DNA of 41,822 nucleotides from JBDNFP01 sp041689775. GTDB taxonomy: Bacteria; Bacteroidota; Bacteroidia; Cytophagales; Spirosomataceae. Location of the stretch: NCBI GenBank assembly GCA_041689775.1, contig JBDNFP010000044.1:1-41822 (forward strand). Direction: 5' to 3'. The position numbers were made by a program, and so were the translations under genes. Positions 25,901-34,036 of the stretch are shown one piece after another. Numbering within the stretch: position 1 is the stretch's first letter; each line of letters opens with the position of its first letter. The notes beneath the pieces were generated by a model. That model searched no databases and was not told the DNA's origin. It was given only the letters and a program-made list of their open reading frames with translations.

Positions 25901-27184
25901 CCCGCTACGGTTATCGAAGCGGTCGTGTATGCGGTGCAGGATGCTTTCCACAATGATGACCGCCCCATCGACAATCAGCCCGAAATCAATCGCCCCCAGG
26001 CTCATCAGGTTACCTGATACACCGAACAGATTCATCATGGCAAGGGCGAACAGCAGCGAAAGTGGGATGACCGAGGCAACCACCAGGCCAGCCCTGAGAT
26101 TGCCTAGGAAAAGGATGAGAACGAAGATCACGATAAGTGCCCCTTCGATCAGGTTCTTGGCCACGGTCTGGATCGCATTGTCCACCAGCTTCTGCCGATC
26201 CAGGAACGGCTCGATGGTAACCCCTTCCGGGAGGGTCTTCTTGATCTGCTCGATGCGCTGCTTGACGTTGTCGATTACCTCGGAGGAATTGGCACCCTTC
26301 AGCATCATCACAATCCCGGTCACCGTTTCCCCCTCGCCGTTGCGGGTGGCGGCCCCGTAGCGGATGCTGCTGCCGAAGCGCACGGTGGCCAAGTCCCGGA
26401 TAAATATAGGCGTCCGACCATTGTTTTTTACGGCGATTTTGCCGATCTCATCCAAGTTTTTCACCAGCCCCTCGCTACGGATGAAATAGGCAGTCGGGTT
26501 TCGATTGATGTAGGCCCCACCCGTATTCTGGTTATTTTTTTCCAGTGCCGTGAAAATGTCGGTTATGGACACTCCCATGCTTTTGAGCCGATCGGGATCA
26601 ACCGCGATCTCGTACTCTTTCACGTAACCGCCAAATCCGCTCACTTCGGCTACGCCCGGGGTTCCGAGCAGCTGACGCTTGACGATCCAATCCTGAATGG
26701 TGCGGAGCTCCATGGCATCGTACCGGTCTTCGTACCCTTTTTCGGCATGAACGACATACTGGTATATTTCGCCCAGACCCGTGGTAACGGGGGCCATCTC
26801 CGGGATGCCCACGCCCTTTGGTATCTGCTTTCCCGCTTCGGTGAGCCGTTCGCTGATTTGCTGACGGGCCCAGTAGATGTCGGTTTTCTCCTTGAAGACG
26901 ATGGTGACGATTGACAGGCCGAAGCGGGAAAAAGAGCGCATTTGCTCGATTTCGGGGATGCTGGCCATGGTCTGTTCGACCGGAAACGTGATGAGCCGCT
27001 CCACTTCCTGGGCGGCCAAAGTGGGGCTGACGGTAATGACCATGACCTGGTTATCGGTGATGTCCGGCACCGCATCGATGGGCAGTTGGGTAATCGAATA
27101 ACTTCCCCAAGCAATTAGAGCCAGCGTAAAAGCCCCGACAATCAGCTTATTGTGAATGGAAAAATAAATGATTCGGTCAAGCAT
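22865..27184 (-). CDS. czcA: CzcA-type heavy-metal RND pump fused to a TolC-like outer-membrane channel
   Basis: The 1,439-residue product has a complete RND pump (residues 1 to about 1035, 12 membrane helices) followed without a break by a TolC/CzcC-like channel (about 1060 to the end, two OEP helical repeats). The TM4 motif DFGLIVDGAVIIVES is the DFG-D-E signature of divalent-cation pumps (Co, Zn, Cd, Ni), and the porter has QMRFNELITGAKQDVVIKVYG in place of the Met-containing CusA segment. The start MLDRIIYFSIHNK at 27184 is typical; an ATG 11 codons upstream is also open. A hydrophobic stretch (VIAAGLAALIMLIPVASQGQ) between the halves resembles the channel's old signal peptide. The C-terminus is altered by a frameshift at about 22940. 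Confidence 0.88.
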   Translation of the reverse strand: MLDRIIYFSIHNKLIVGAFTLALIAWGSYSITQLPIDAVPDITDNQVMVITVSPTLAAQEVERLITFPVEQTMASIPEIEQMRSFSRFGLSIVTIVFKEKTDIYWARQQISERLTEAGKQIPKGVGIPEMAPVTTGLGEIYQYVVHAEKGYEDRYDAMELRTIQDWIVKRQLLGTPGVAEVSGFGGYVKEYEIAVDPDRLKSMGVSITDIFTALEKNNQNTGGAYINRNPTAYFIRSEGLVKNLDEIGKIAVKNNGRTPIFIRDLATVRFGSSIRYGAATRNGEGETVTGIVMMLKGANSSEVIDNVKQRIEQIKKTLPEGVTIEPFLDRQKLVDNAIQTVAKNLIEGALIVIFVLILFLGNLRAGLVVASVIPLSLLFALAMMNLFGVSGNLMSLGAIDFGLIVDGAVIIVESILHRIHDRFDNRSGVVRLTSGQMDEEVYQASANIRNSAAFGEIIILIVYLPLLALVGIEGKMFRPMAQAVSFAILGAFLLSLTYVPMMAALGLSRNTRHKTNISDQMMLFFQRLYTPVLQRAMRWKGIVVLLAAALFGLSLFVFSQLGGEFIPQLDEGDFAVETRVITGSSIDQMLDVSQKAQKIILRFPEVKQVVNKIGSGEIPTDPMPIEAGDMMIILKDKSEWTTASSREELAEKMQQALAVIPNATFGFQQPIQMRFNELITGAKQDVVIKVYGEDLDALSQLATRISTLIRGVAGVQDLYTEEITGQPQIQVDFNRDKIALYGLSIDAVNQVIRTAFAGEQAGLVYEGERRFPLVVRLDTTNRQDIGDVRNLFIDTPSGQQIPLHEVARVEYQEGPNQIQRDDAKRRVTLGFNVRSRDVQSIVGDIQLILDRDLRLPVGYYVTYGGQFENLRAAKQRLSIAVPVALVLILLLLYFTFHSLRQSLLIFSAIPLSAIGGVFSLYFLGMPFSISAGVGFIALFGVAVLNGIVLIGEFNRLEGEGVADIRQRVIQGTRTRLRPVLMTASVASLGFLPMALSQSSGAEVQRPLATVVIGGLISATLLTLIVLPVLYMYADSWKAGRTKGTVIAAGLAALIMLIPVASQGQTLSQSNPPVSGRTLSRDQAIGEALRNSGSMKISAYETDRERKLREGAVNLPRTEFLFSQGNINSQEQDNSFGVTQRLAFPTVYGSQRRLAQARVKVSQLQEAVRRYELVRSVRTAYVRVVYFKAKDLLLRQQDSIYSELETASALRYRSGETNRLESVTSLAQALEVRNLIRQNQADLNMASQQLQTLLNTTDPITTVEGSLTKQILDFPSSGGAVLGQNPTLLYLRHQIKINEQQTELEKQKKLPEFLLGYTNQSFRGVQIATGNQEIFTLGDRFSVFHLGMSVPLLPGGYRAQAQAAKIAEQVAHTRLEYESTLLSGELLMLLQEYRKNLSAVEYYDALPQAELITTQERRNLLHTVSSEHDGGQPDQIRLPR

Positions 27185-27277
27185 TTTGAGCAATTTAAGA
27201 TAGGCAGAATATACCAACCCTTCCGCTGTGCGTACCAGGCGCGGCGGGAGGGAATGTAAATACCAGAAATTAAATTG

Positions 27278-27679
27278 TCAGAACTTGGGCGGTTGCCAGA
27301 TGGAGTAGACGAACGGGGACAAGAACCGGGATTCGAAGAAAACGGGGGATTTCACAGCCAAGGAAGCGGTAGCCGGTTTCGGCACCAAACTGGTGGCCGG
27401 TGAAATAAAATAATTTACGACCACACCCTGGTGATTGTGATGGAAAGGCAGATTCTCATGTCCCTCGGAATTCTTGTGCGTTTCGTCGGCGTAATGCAAG
27501 TACAGAAAATCGAGAAAGTTCATCCCGTGAGCGGCATCCTCATGTTCGTGTTGCTCTTCGTGTTCGTGGAAATGCGCCGTCATTGCCTTGATGCCGAAAA
27601 GTTCGTGCATTTCCTGGCTGGGAATCCCGGAGAAAGCCAGCAGGTAGGTAGCCAATATCAAGTGCAGTATCCTTGTCAT
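27278..27679 (-). CDS. Small exported His-rich protein opening the CzcA operon
   Basis: The 133-residue product has a signal peptide (TRILHLILATYLLAFSGIPSQ), a His/Glu cluster (HFHEHEEQHEHEDAAHG), further His residues (HENLPFHHNHQG) and a conserved-looking C-terminus YSIWQPPKF. Proteins of this shape commonly precede CzcA/CusA genes in Bacteroidota. They are thought to bind metal in the periplasm, which is an inference from composition. It lies 93 nt before the pump start and is the first gene after the operon's candidate promoter. Confidence 0.8.
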   Translation of the reverse strand: MTRILHLILATYLLAFSGIPSQEMHELFGIKAMTAHFHEHEEQHEHEDAAHGMNFLDFLYLHYADETHKNSEGHENLPFHHNHQGVVVNYFISPATSLVPKPATASLAVKSPVFFESRFLSPFVYSIWQPPKF

Positions 27680-27684
27680 CTATG

Positions 27685-27692
27685 CAAAACTA
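27685..27692 (-). promoter_or_regulatory. Candidate -7 box of the CzcA operon
   Basis: On the minus strand this is TAGTTTTG, matching TAnnTTTG. It ends five bases before the ATG at 27679, which implies an almost leaderless mRNA. The palindrome at 27713-27734 lies where the -33 element would be. Confidence 0.45.
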
Positions 27693-27712
27693 CGAAAAAT
27701 AGTGATGCCACA

Positions 27713-27734
27713 TGCCGAAAACATGATTTAGGCA
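27713..27734. promoter_or_regulatory. Candidate operator: 22-bp palindrome overlapping the -33 region of the CzcA operon
   Basis: TGCCGAAAACATG and CATGATTTAGGCA match as an imperfect dyad centred on CATG (9 of 11 base pairs). It starts 21 bp upstream of the -7 box, so a bound repressor would cover the promoter. No regulator gene is present in the window to pair with it. Confidence 0.4.
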
Positions 27735-28036
27735 TAATGTGTCTGCACTTAGTGTAAGTATACTCTAAAAAAATCTACACGGTATTGTGTACCTAGCAAA
27801 GGACAAAAGCCTACTAGTAAGCATACAGGGCATAGTAGGGATTTTTACCTAATAATTGAGCATCGTTGACGTTCGCCCTGCCCGTTTGCCTACCCCCCCC
27901 TAAAAAACCGATCGCTTTGGCAATTCGTTTTTTTTATGCCTTCTATCGTACCTTGCGTTTGTATTTGCCTCGTAAACGTACGGTTCGCCCCAACTAGCTG
28001 TTCTCATCAGGCGGAAAGCAAACACACTCGCGTGCT

Positions 28037-30151
28037 ATGAAACAACTCATCCAAAATTTTAAAAACGGAGAAACCAAACTCGAAGAAGTGCCCGCTCCGC
28101 AGGTAAAACGCGGAAGTGTGCTCATTCAGACCCACCGAAGCCTCGTATCCCTCGGCACGGAGCGCATGCTGGTTGAGTTCGGCAAGGCTAGTTTGCTGGA
28201 TAAAGCCCGTCAGCAACCCGATAAGGTAAAGATGGTGTGGGATAAGGTTAAATCAGATGGTTTATTCCCTACCATGGAAGCCGTTTTTAATAAACTGGAA
28301 CAACCCCTCCCCCTTGGCTACTGCAACGTCGGTAAGGTCATTGCGGTAGGAGAAGGGGTAAAAGATATACAACTCAGCGACCGCGTGGCAAGCAACGGCC
28401 CCCACGCCGAAGTAGTATGCGTGCCCCGCAACCTGGTGGCTAAGATCCCGGATTCTGTTTCCGACGATGAGGCCGCTTTTACCGTGATCGGCGCCATTGG
28501 CCTGCAGGGTATTCGTTTACTAAACCCAACCCTAGGGGAAACCGTGGTAGTGGTAGGCCTCGGCCTGATCGGACTCCTGACAGCGGAGCTACTCCGACTG
28601 AACGGCTGCCGGGTGGTGGGGGTAGACCTCGATGAGTCTAAACTCGAAATAGCCCGGGCCAAAGGAATCATTACCTGTAATCCTCTCCGGGGCGATGACC
28701 CAGTAAAACTGGTAGAAGACCTGACCGGAGGAATCGGCGCCGACGGAGTGATCATTACCGCGTCGGCCAAAAACAATGATATTATTTCTCAGGCCGCCCG
28801 GATGTCGCGCAAGCACGGAAAGATTGTCTTGGTTGGGGTAGTCGGACTGGACATTAGTCGAGCCGAGTTTTACGAAAAAGAGCTGACCTTTCAGGTATCG
28901 TGCTCTTACGGGCCGGGCCGCTACGACGATGACTACGAGCAAAAAGGGCATGACTACCCCCTCCCGTACGTTCGCTGGACCGAGAACCGTAATTTCCAGT
29001 CGATCTTGCAACTCCTCTCTACCGGGCTGTTGGATGTGAAGCCCTTCATTACGGAGGTAGTACCCCTGGAAGAATACGATCGTATTTACGGATACATGGG
29101 CAGTACCGGAGCCATCGCCTCTCTCCTGGCCTACCCGGAGCAAAGTACCCAACTAGCTTCCGTGCGTCATCAAGAAGTTTCATTTACAGGTCGGAAGGGC
29201 GTAGTAGGTATCATCGGGGCGGGGAATTTTACCAAAATGACGATGCTCCCGGTACTTAAAGGAGCCTCTATTAAGTACATTGCCAGCGCCAACGGACTAT
29301 CGAGTACGGCTCTGGCCCAAAAGCACAATATCGCCCACAGTACCACCAACTACCATCAGATTCTGCAAGACAATGAGGTAGATCTGGTACTGATTACTAC
29401 CCGCCACGATCAGCACGCCCGGTTAGTACTGGAAGCCTTACGGCATCAAAAGCACGTGTTTGTGGAGAAACCGCTCGCGATCCATCCCGAAGAACTGGAA
29501 GATATTGAGGCGTACTTCACCCATAACTCCCCGGCCTTATCATTAACCGTTGGCTTTAACCGCCGCTTCTCACCCCACGCTCAAAAAATGAAGTCATTGC
29601 TGGGTAGCGCACCCATGAACGTAGTAGCGACCATGAACGCGGGCTTTATTCCGGCCAACTCGTGGGTCCATGACCGGGCCGTGGGTGGCGGTCGTATTTT
29701 GGGCGAAGCCTGCCATTTTATTGACCTAATTTCCTACCTGACGGGAAGCAGCGTCACCGCCGTTTGCATGAACGCCATGGGGCAACACCCTACCGAAACA
29801 ACGGACAACGCCAATATCCTACTTCGCTACGCCAATGGCTCCACGGGAGTCATTAACTATTTTGCCAACGGTAGTAAAGCGTACTCCAAGGAACGAGTAG
29901 AGGTATATTCGCAGGACAGGACCCTTATTCTGGATAACTTTCGTACGCTCCGGGGCTACGGATTCAAAGGATTTTCTAAACTCAAAACGTCGCAAGACAA
30001 AGGTCATCAGGAGCAGTTCCGGCTACTCCTGGAATCGGTACACAGCGGAGGCGATAGCCTAATCCCACTCAACGAGATCTTCAACACTACGCGGGCTACG
30101 CTAGCTGCGGTGGAGAGCTTGAAACGAAATGAATGGATAACGGTACATTAG
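28037..30151 (+). CDS. Bi-domain oxidoreductase (alcohol-dehydrogenase-like plus Gfo/Idh/MocA-like)
   Basis: The 704-residue product joins two NAD(P)-binding enzymes. Residues 1 to about 345 are a medium-chain, zinc-alcohol-dehydrogenase-like domain with the nucleotide-binding GLGLIGLLTAELLRLNG. Residues ~370-704 are a Gfo/Idh/MocA domain with GIIGAGNFTKM and the family's EKPLAI motif. Such fusions are found in surface-polysaccharide loci and are presumed to oxidise or epimerise a nucleotide-sugar or sugar acid; the substrate is unknown. A heparinase-like gene follows after 25 nt and a glycosyltransferase after that. Confidence 0.88.
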   Translation: MKQLIQNFKNGETKLEEVPAPQVKRGSVLIQTHRSLVSLGTERMLVEFGKASLLDKARQQPDKVKMVWDKVKSDGLFPTMEAVFNKLEQPLPLGYCNVGKVIAVGEGVKDIQLSDRVASNGPHAEVVCVPRNLVAKIPDSVSDDEAAFTVIGAIGLQGIRLLNPTLGETVVVVGLGLIGLLTAELLRLNGCRVVGVDLDESKLEIARAKGIITCNPLRGDDPVKLVEDLTGGIGADGVIITASAKNNDIISQAARMSRKHGKIVLVGVVGLDISRAEFYEKELTFQVSCSYGPGRYDDDYEQKGHDYPLPYVRWTENRNFQSILQLLSTGLLDVKPFITEVVPLEEYDRIYGYMGSTGAIASLLAYPEQSTQLASVRHQEVSFTGRKGVVGIIGAGNFTKMTMLPVLKGASIKYIASANGLSSTALAQKHNIAHSTTNYHQILQDNEVDLVLITTRHDQHARLVLEALRHQKHVFVEKPLAIHPEELEDIEAYFTHNSPALSLTVGFNRRFSPHAQKMKSLLGSAPMNVVATMNAGFIPANSWVHDRAVGGGRILGEACHFIDLISYLTGSSVTAVCMNAMGQHPTETTDNANILLRYANGSTGVINYFANGSKAYSKERVEVYSQDRTLILDNFRTLRGYGFKGFSKLKTSQDKGHQEQFRLLLESVHSGGDSLIPLNEIFNTTRATLAAVESLKRNEWITVH

Positions 30152-30176
30152 CTTTAACTCTTAAAATCACTTACAC

Positions 30177-32060
30177 ATGCTCAAAAATTTAAAAAATGCC
30201 TTCCAACTATTCGAAAATATGGGCTTTCGCTACGTTGTCTTTCGGATAGGGTACGAATTAGAACGTCGTTCGGGATTACTAAAAAAGCGCTTTCCCGTAC
30301 AGCCTGCTTTTCAGGAGTTTAGTTCGTTGAAAGAATGGAAGCAACTACCCGTCCGGTTCTTTGCTTTTCCCGGTATTCGTACCCAAACGACTGCCCTATC
30401 TAATCTCAAGCAGCGCGTACAGGCATTACAACAGAGCCGACTGACTTTTTTTAGTACCAAGGAGTATGAGGTCAAAGACTGGCTGACCAATCCTACTACC
30501 GGTTATCGCTACGATGTAACAAAACACTGGACCAAAATTCTGGATTTCTCGCCCGAGGCCGGGGATATCAAGTACGTTTGGGAAAAGTCACGTTTTACAT
30601 TTCTGTATGATCTTATTCGGTACAATCATCACTTTCAGAAAGATCAGTCCAAAACGGTGTTTTCTGAAATAGAGAGTTGGATTGAAGCTAACCCCATTAA
30701 CTGCGGTCCCAACTGGCGGTGTAGCCAGGAAATATCGCTTAGGGTGCTTAACTGGACGTTCGCCCTGAACTACTACCGCGACTCACCCACCCTCACTCCG
30801 GAGCGATTCAGCCATATTATTCACAGCATTTACTGGCAGATACGGCACGTGGAGGCCAATATTCAGTTTTCACGCAAGGCAGTTCGCAACAACCACGCCC
30901 TGGCCGAAACACTGACCCTGTACCTTATCGGGCTTCTTTATCCCTTTTTCCCGGAAAGTACCCGTTGGAAAGAACAAGGGAAAGTATGGTTTGAGCAGGA
31001 AGTAGCCTACCAGATTTACAAGGATGGCACTTTTCTGCAATTCTCGATGAACTATCACCGGGTAGTCATTCAGCTACTCAGCTGGGGTATTCAGCTGGCC
31101 CACCTCAACGGAGAGCGCTGGGCTCCCGTGGTGTACGAGCGAGCCAAAGGCTCCCTCCATTTTTTACGGGTATGTCAGGATACTACTACGGGCTGGCTAC
31201 CAAACTACGGTACCAACGACGGCGCGCTTTTCTTTCCTTTGAACGAATGTCATTTCCGAAATTACCGTCCTCAACTCAATGCGCTGGCGGGAGTACTTGG
31301 GCAGGAGCAGTTGTACGAACCGGGCTTGTGGGATGAGGATTCACACTGGCTAGGAGTAGCTCCCAGCCATGCAATCGAAGAGCCGGTTGCCGACGGGGCT
31401 TACTCCTTTGATAACGGAGGGTACTACCTACTTCGTGAACAAGGAACCCTCACCTTTTTGCGATGCGGCCGCTACAAAGACCGCCCTTTTCAGGCCGATA
31501 ACCTGCACCTTGATATTTGGGTAGGAGGAGAAAATATCATGCGGGATGCGGGATCATATCTCTACAATACCGACGAACGCTGGACGCGCTACTTTGCCGG
31601 CACGGCTTCTCACAATACCGTGATGTTAGGAGAGTTTGACCAAATGCGCAAAGGGGAACGCTTCATGTGGTATGACTGGATTACGCAAAGTCGGGCGGGC
31701 TGGTTTCAGAATAGGCTACGCTTCTTTGAAGGGGAATGCACCGGATTTCAACAAGCCGGAGACGGTATTATTCATAGTCGCCGGGTTACGAAGGTAGAAG
31801 GTAAAGCCCAGTGGATTATCGAAGACTGGCTTCATAACGCCTCTTCAGATTTACCGATGCATCAACTGTGGCATCCGAACGGGGCGTTTTTGAAAGGGTA
31901 CAGCGTGAAAGCCTTCACCCAATCCGGCGAGGAAATATCCCCTGCTACAACCGAGGGCTGGTATTCCGAAAAGTATGGTCAAAAGGAGGCAACTAAACGC
32001 ATCGTATTTACGACGAGTGAGCGGTACTTGAAAACAGAAATCAAGGAAATTACCCAATAA
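30177..32060 (+). CDS. Heparinase II/III family protein
   Basis: The 627-residue product has an N-terminal alpha-helical toroid domain (WRCSQEISLRVLNWTFAL, KAVRNNHALAE, FSMNYHRVVIQLLSWG) and a C-terminal beta-sandwich (ADNLHLDIWVGGENIMRDAGSYLY, FAGTASHNTVMLGEFDQM). Both are typical of polysaccharide lyases of the heparinase II/III and alginate-lyase type. The NNH, Y and H residues in these motifs are candidate catalytic groups. No signal peptide is evident, as in other members encoded in exopolysaccharide clusters. It would cut or edit a uronic-acid-containing polymer. It lies between the bi-domain oxidoreductase and a GT4 enzyme. Confidence 0.88.
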   Translation: MLKNLKNAFQLFENMGFRYVVFRIGYELERRSGLLKKRFPVQPAFQEFSSLKEWKQLPVRFFAFPGIRTQTTALSNLKQRVQALQQSRLTFFSTKEYEVKDWLTNPTTGYRYDVTKHWTKILDFSPEAGDIKYVWEKSRFTFLYDLIRYNHHFQKDQSKTVFSEIESWIEANPINCGPNWRCSQEISLRVLNWTFALNYYRDSPTLTPERFSHIIHSIYWQIRHVEANIQFSRKAVRNNHALAETLTLYLIGLLYPFFPESTRWKEQGKVWFEQEVAYQIYKDGTFLQFSMNYHRVVIQLLSWGIQLAHLNGERWAPVVYERAKGSLHFLRVCQDTTTGWLPNYGTNDGALFFPLNECHFRNYRPQLNALAGVLGQEQLYEPGLWDEDSHWLGVAPSHAIEEPVADGAYSFDNGGYYLLREQGTLTFLRCGRYKDRPFQADNLHLDIWVGGENIMRDAGSYLYNTDERWTRYFAGTASHNTVMLGEFDQMRKGERFMWYDWITQSRAGWFQNRLRFFEGECTGFQQAGDGIIHSRRVTKVEGKAQWIIEDWLHNASSDLPMHQLWHPNGAFLKGYSVKAFTQSGEEISPATTEGWYSEKYGQKEATKRIVFTTSERYLKTEIKEITQ

Positions 32061-32111
32061 TACTAGCTGAAATAACCTGATTACTGATCGCCACCGCCTA
32101 ACTTCGTATCG

Positions 32112-33356
32112 ATGCGAATTTTGCTGATACACCAGTTTTTCCTGGAAGATAATGATAGCGGAGGCTCCCGATGGAACGAAATGAGCCGCGTTTGGACCGA
32201 GGCCGGGCACGAAGTGACGGTACTAGCCGGGATGGTTCACTACATGGGTGGCGAGTCTGACCAATACAAAGGGCAGTACTTCCACCAAAGTACCAACCGC
32301 GACGGAGTCAGGGTAATACGCTGTCACGTTTCGGAGAGCTACAATAGCAACTTTCTCGGAAGGCTCTGGGCCTACTTCTCCTTTACATTTTCCAGTATTC
32401 TGGGGGGGATTCGTCTTGCCAAAGACCCCTACGACGTTATTATGGTCACTTCACCTCCTTTGTTTGTGGGTATTACGGCGGTGGTACTTTCCTGGTGGAA
32501 ACGGACACCCTTTGTTTTTGAAGTACGTGATTTATGGCCCGAGTCGGCCATCGATACCGGGGTGTTGACTAATCAGTTTATTATCCGGTTTGCTTATTGG
32601 TTTGAAGGGTACGTATACCGAAAGGCTACCCTGATCAACGTTTTGACCCCCGCTTTTCGTGACGCCTTGGTTCAGAAAAAGCATATCCCCGCCGGGAAAA
32701 TCATTTTCATTCCCAACGCCGCCGACTTTGCCCTCTCCAAAGAGCTACTGACCACATTTAATCGAGATCAGTTTCGTAGGGAACATCATCTGGAAGACAA
32801 ATTTGTGATCACCTACGTAGGTGCCCACGGCGTGGCCAACCACCTCGTGCAGGTACTTGATACCGCGGAATTGCTACACGACACCAACGTTCTGTTCTTG
32901 CTTATTGGCAATGGTATGCAAAAAAAGAGTCTGGTAGCCGACGCTCAGCAACGTGGCCTGACCAACCTGCGCTTTATCGATTCCGTACCCAAGCGTGAGG
33001 TTTTCAAATACATACTAGCATCCGAAATGGGTACCTCCGTTCTCAAAAATGTGGCGACCTTCAAAACGGTGTACTCCAACAAAACTTTCGACTATTTTTC
33101 GTGTAAAAAACCGGTACTGATGGCCATAGATGGCGTATCGCGTACACTCGTGGAAGAAGCACAAGCCGGGCAATTTGTGGAGCCAGAAAACCCCGCCGAC
33201 TTTGCACAAAAAATCCGGTTTTACCTGTCTCATCCGGAAATACTGGCACGGCAGGGCCAAAATGGATACACTTACGCCCAAACTCATTTTGACCGGGAAG
33301 TACTGGCGCACAAGTACCTGGGATTTTTGAAAGAAAAGTTGACAAGTGGAAAGTAG
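32112..33356 (+). CDS. GT4-type glycosyltransferase (WbuB-like)
   Basis: The 414-residue product has the GT-B fold. The N-terminal acceptor domain begins MRILLIHQFFLEDNDSGGSR and includes YDVIMVTSPPLFVG and VFEVRDLWPESAIDTGVL. The C-terminal donor domain has KIIFIPNAADF, ITYVGAHGVANHLVQVLDTAELL and VYSNKTFDYFSCKKPVL. These match family-4 glycosyltransferases of the WbuB type that add a sugar during capsule or O-antigen synthesis. Donor and acceptor cannot be named. It is the third gene of a short polysaccharide operon; 184 nt without a gene follow. Confidence 0.88.
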   Translation: MRILLIHQFFLEDNDSGGSRWNEMSRVWTEAGHEVTVLAGMVHYMGGESDQYKGQYFHQSTNRDGVRVIRCHVSESYNSNFLGRLWAYFSFTFSSILGGIRLAKDPYDVIMVTSPPLFVGITAVVLSWWKRTPFVFEVRDLWPESAIDTGVLTNQFIIRFAYWFEGYVYRKATLINVLTPAFRDALVQKKHIPAGKIIFIPNAADFALSKELLTTFNRDQFRREHHLEDKFVITYVGAHGVANHLVQVLDTAELLHDTNVLFLLIGNGMQKKSLVADAQQRGLTNLRFIDSVPKREVFKYILASEMGTSVLKNVATFKTVYSNKTFDYFSCKKPVLMAIDGVSRTLVEEAQAGQFVEPENPADFAQKIRFYLSHPEILARQGQNGYTYAQTHFDREVLAHKYLGFLKEKLTSGK

Positions 33357-33540
33357 CTGTCTGCCGTCAGACCTTTTAAGTACTTGAAATAAATACGTAC
33401 AGTTTTACTAAATTGTAGGGTAATCAAGCAGAATTAGCTTGCATTAAATTCTTGCTGATATTTAATATAATAAACTGATAATCAATACCATAAAAAGATA
33501 AAATCTAATAGCTAACTGCTACTTAATCACCCTAATCCCT

Positions 33541-33990
33541 ATGGAAGCCCGAAAAATACTATCCAGAAAACGCATTGCCCTCGTCGCTCATGATAACCGG
33601 AAAACCGAAATGATGGATTGGGCCTACTACAACCGCACGACACTCTCGCGGCACCAGTTGTTTGGTACGGGCACTACCGGGAAACTGATTGAAGAAACTC
33701 TCGATCAGTCTGTAACGAAGCTTTTGAGTGGTCCCTTGGGAGGTGATATGCAGATCGGGGCCATGATTGCCGAAGGGCGGATTGATATGCTGGTGTTTTT
33801 CTGGGATCCAATGGCTGCCCAGCCCCACGACCCCGACATCAAGGCGCTGCTCCGGCTATGCGTGGTCTGGAATATCCCAATGGCCTGCAACCGGGCAACG
33901 GCCGATTTTTTATTGACTTCGCCTCTGATGTTTGAAGACTACGACGCCCGGCAGGTTGACTATTCCACCTATTTGAAGCGAAAAGTATGA
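33541..33990 (+). CDS. mgsA: Methylglyoxal synthase
   Basis: This cytoplasmic enzyme converts dihydroxyacetone phosphate to methylglyoxal and phosphate, a bypass that relieves sugar-phosphate build-up when phosphate is short. The 149 residues contain all the family blocks: IALVAHDNRK near the N-terminus, FGTGTTGKLIEE, LSGPLGGDMQIGAMIAEG and the active-site region FFWDPMAAQPHDPDIKALL, then NIPMACNRATADFLL. Length agrees with the family (~150). The 184 bp before it are A/T-rich and must contain its promoter, but no good -7 box was found. Confidence 0.95.
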   Translation: MEARKILSRKRIALVAHDNRKTEMMDWAYYNRTTLSRHQLFGTGTTGKLIEETLDQSVTKLLSGPLGGDMQIGAMIAEGRIDMLVFFWDPMAAQPHDPDIKALLRLCVVWNIPMACNRATADFLLTSPLMFEDYDARQVDYSTYLKRKV

Positions 33991-34036
33991 ACTAAGCCAG
34001 CAAAGGGGTGGTTTTGTAAATAAAAAAGTAAGAATA

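Larger units (their letters stand above)
27680..28036. other. Divergent intergenic region between the metal operon and the polysaccharide genes
   Basis: This 357-bp stretch separates a minus-strand operon from a plus-strand one and must hold both promoters. On the minus side it has a -7 box (27685-27692) and a 22-bp imperfect palindrome (27713-27734). In the middle are arms CCTACTA (27810-27816) and TAGTAGG (27833-27839), 16 bp apart, which could be a hairpin or operator. Further right are a C8 run near 27893 and a T8 run near 27931. I saw no convincing promoter for the plus-strand gene and no small ORF that I could support. Confidence 0.5.

Noticed and set aside
25085..26017. Long + strand ORF (310 codons) inside the minus-strand pump
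   Set aside because: It is antisense to conserved CzcA sequence, is rich in Arg, Gln and Gly, and has no recognisable domain; it reflects the GC-rich codon use of the pump.
27885..27935. C8 and T8 runs in the divergent intergenic region as a terminator
   Set aside because: No stem precedes the T-run; these look like simple homopolymers.
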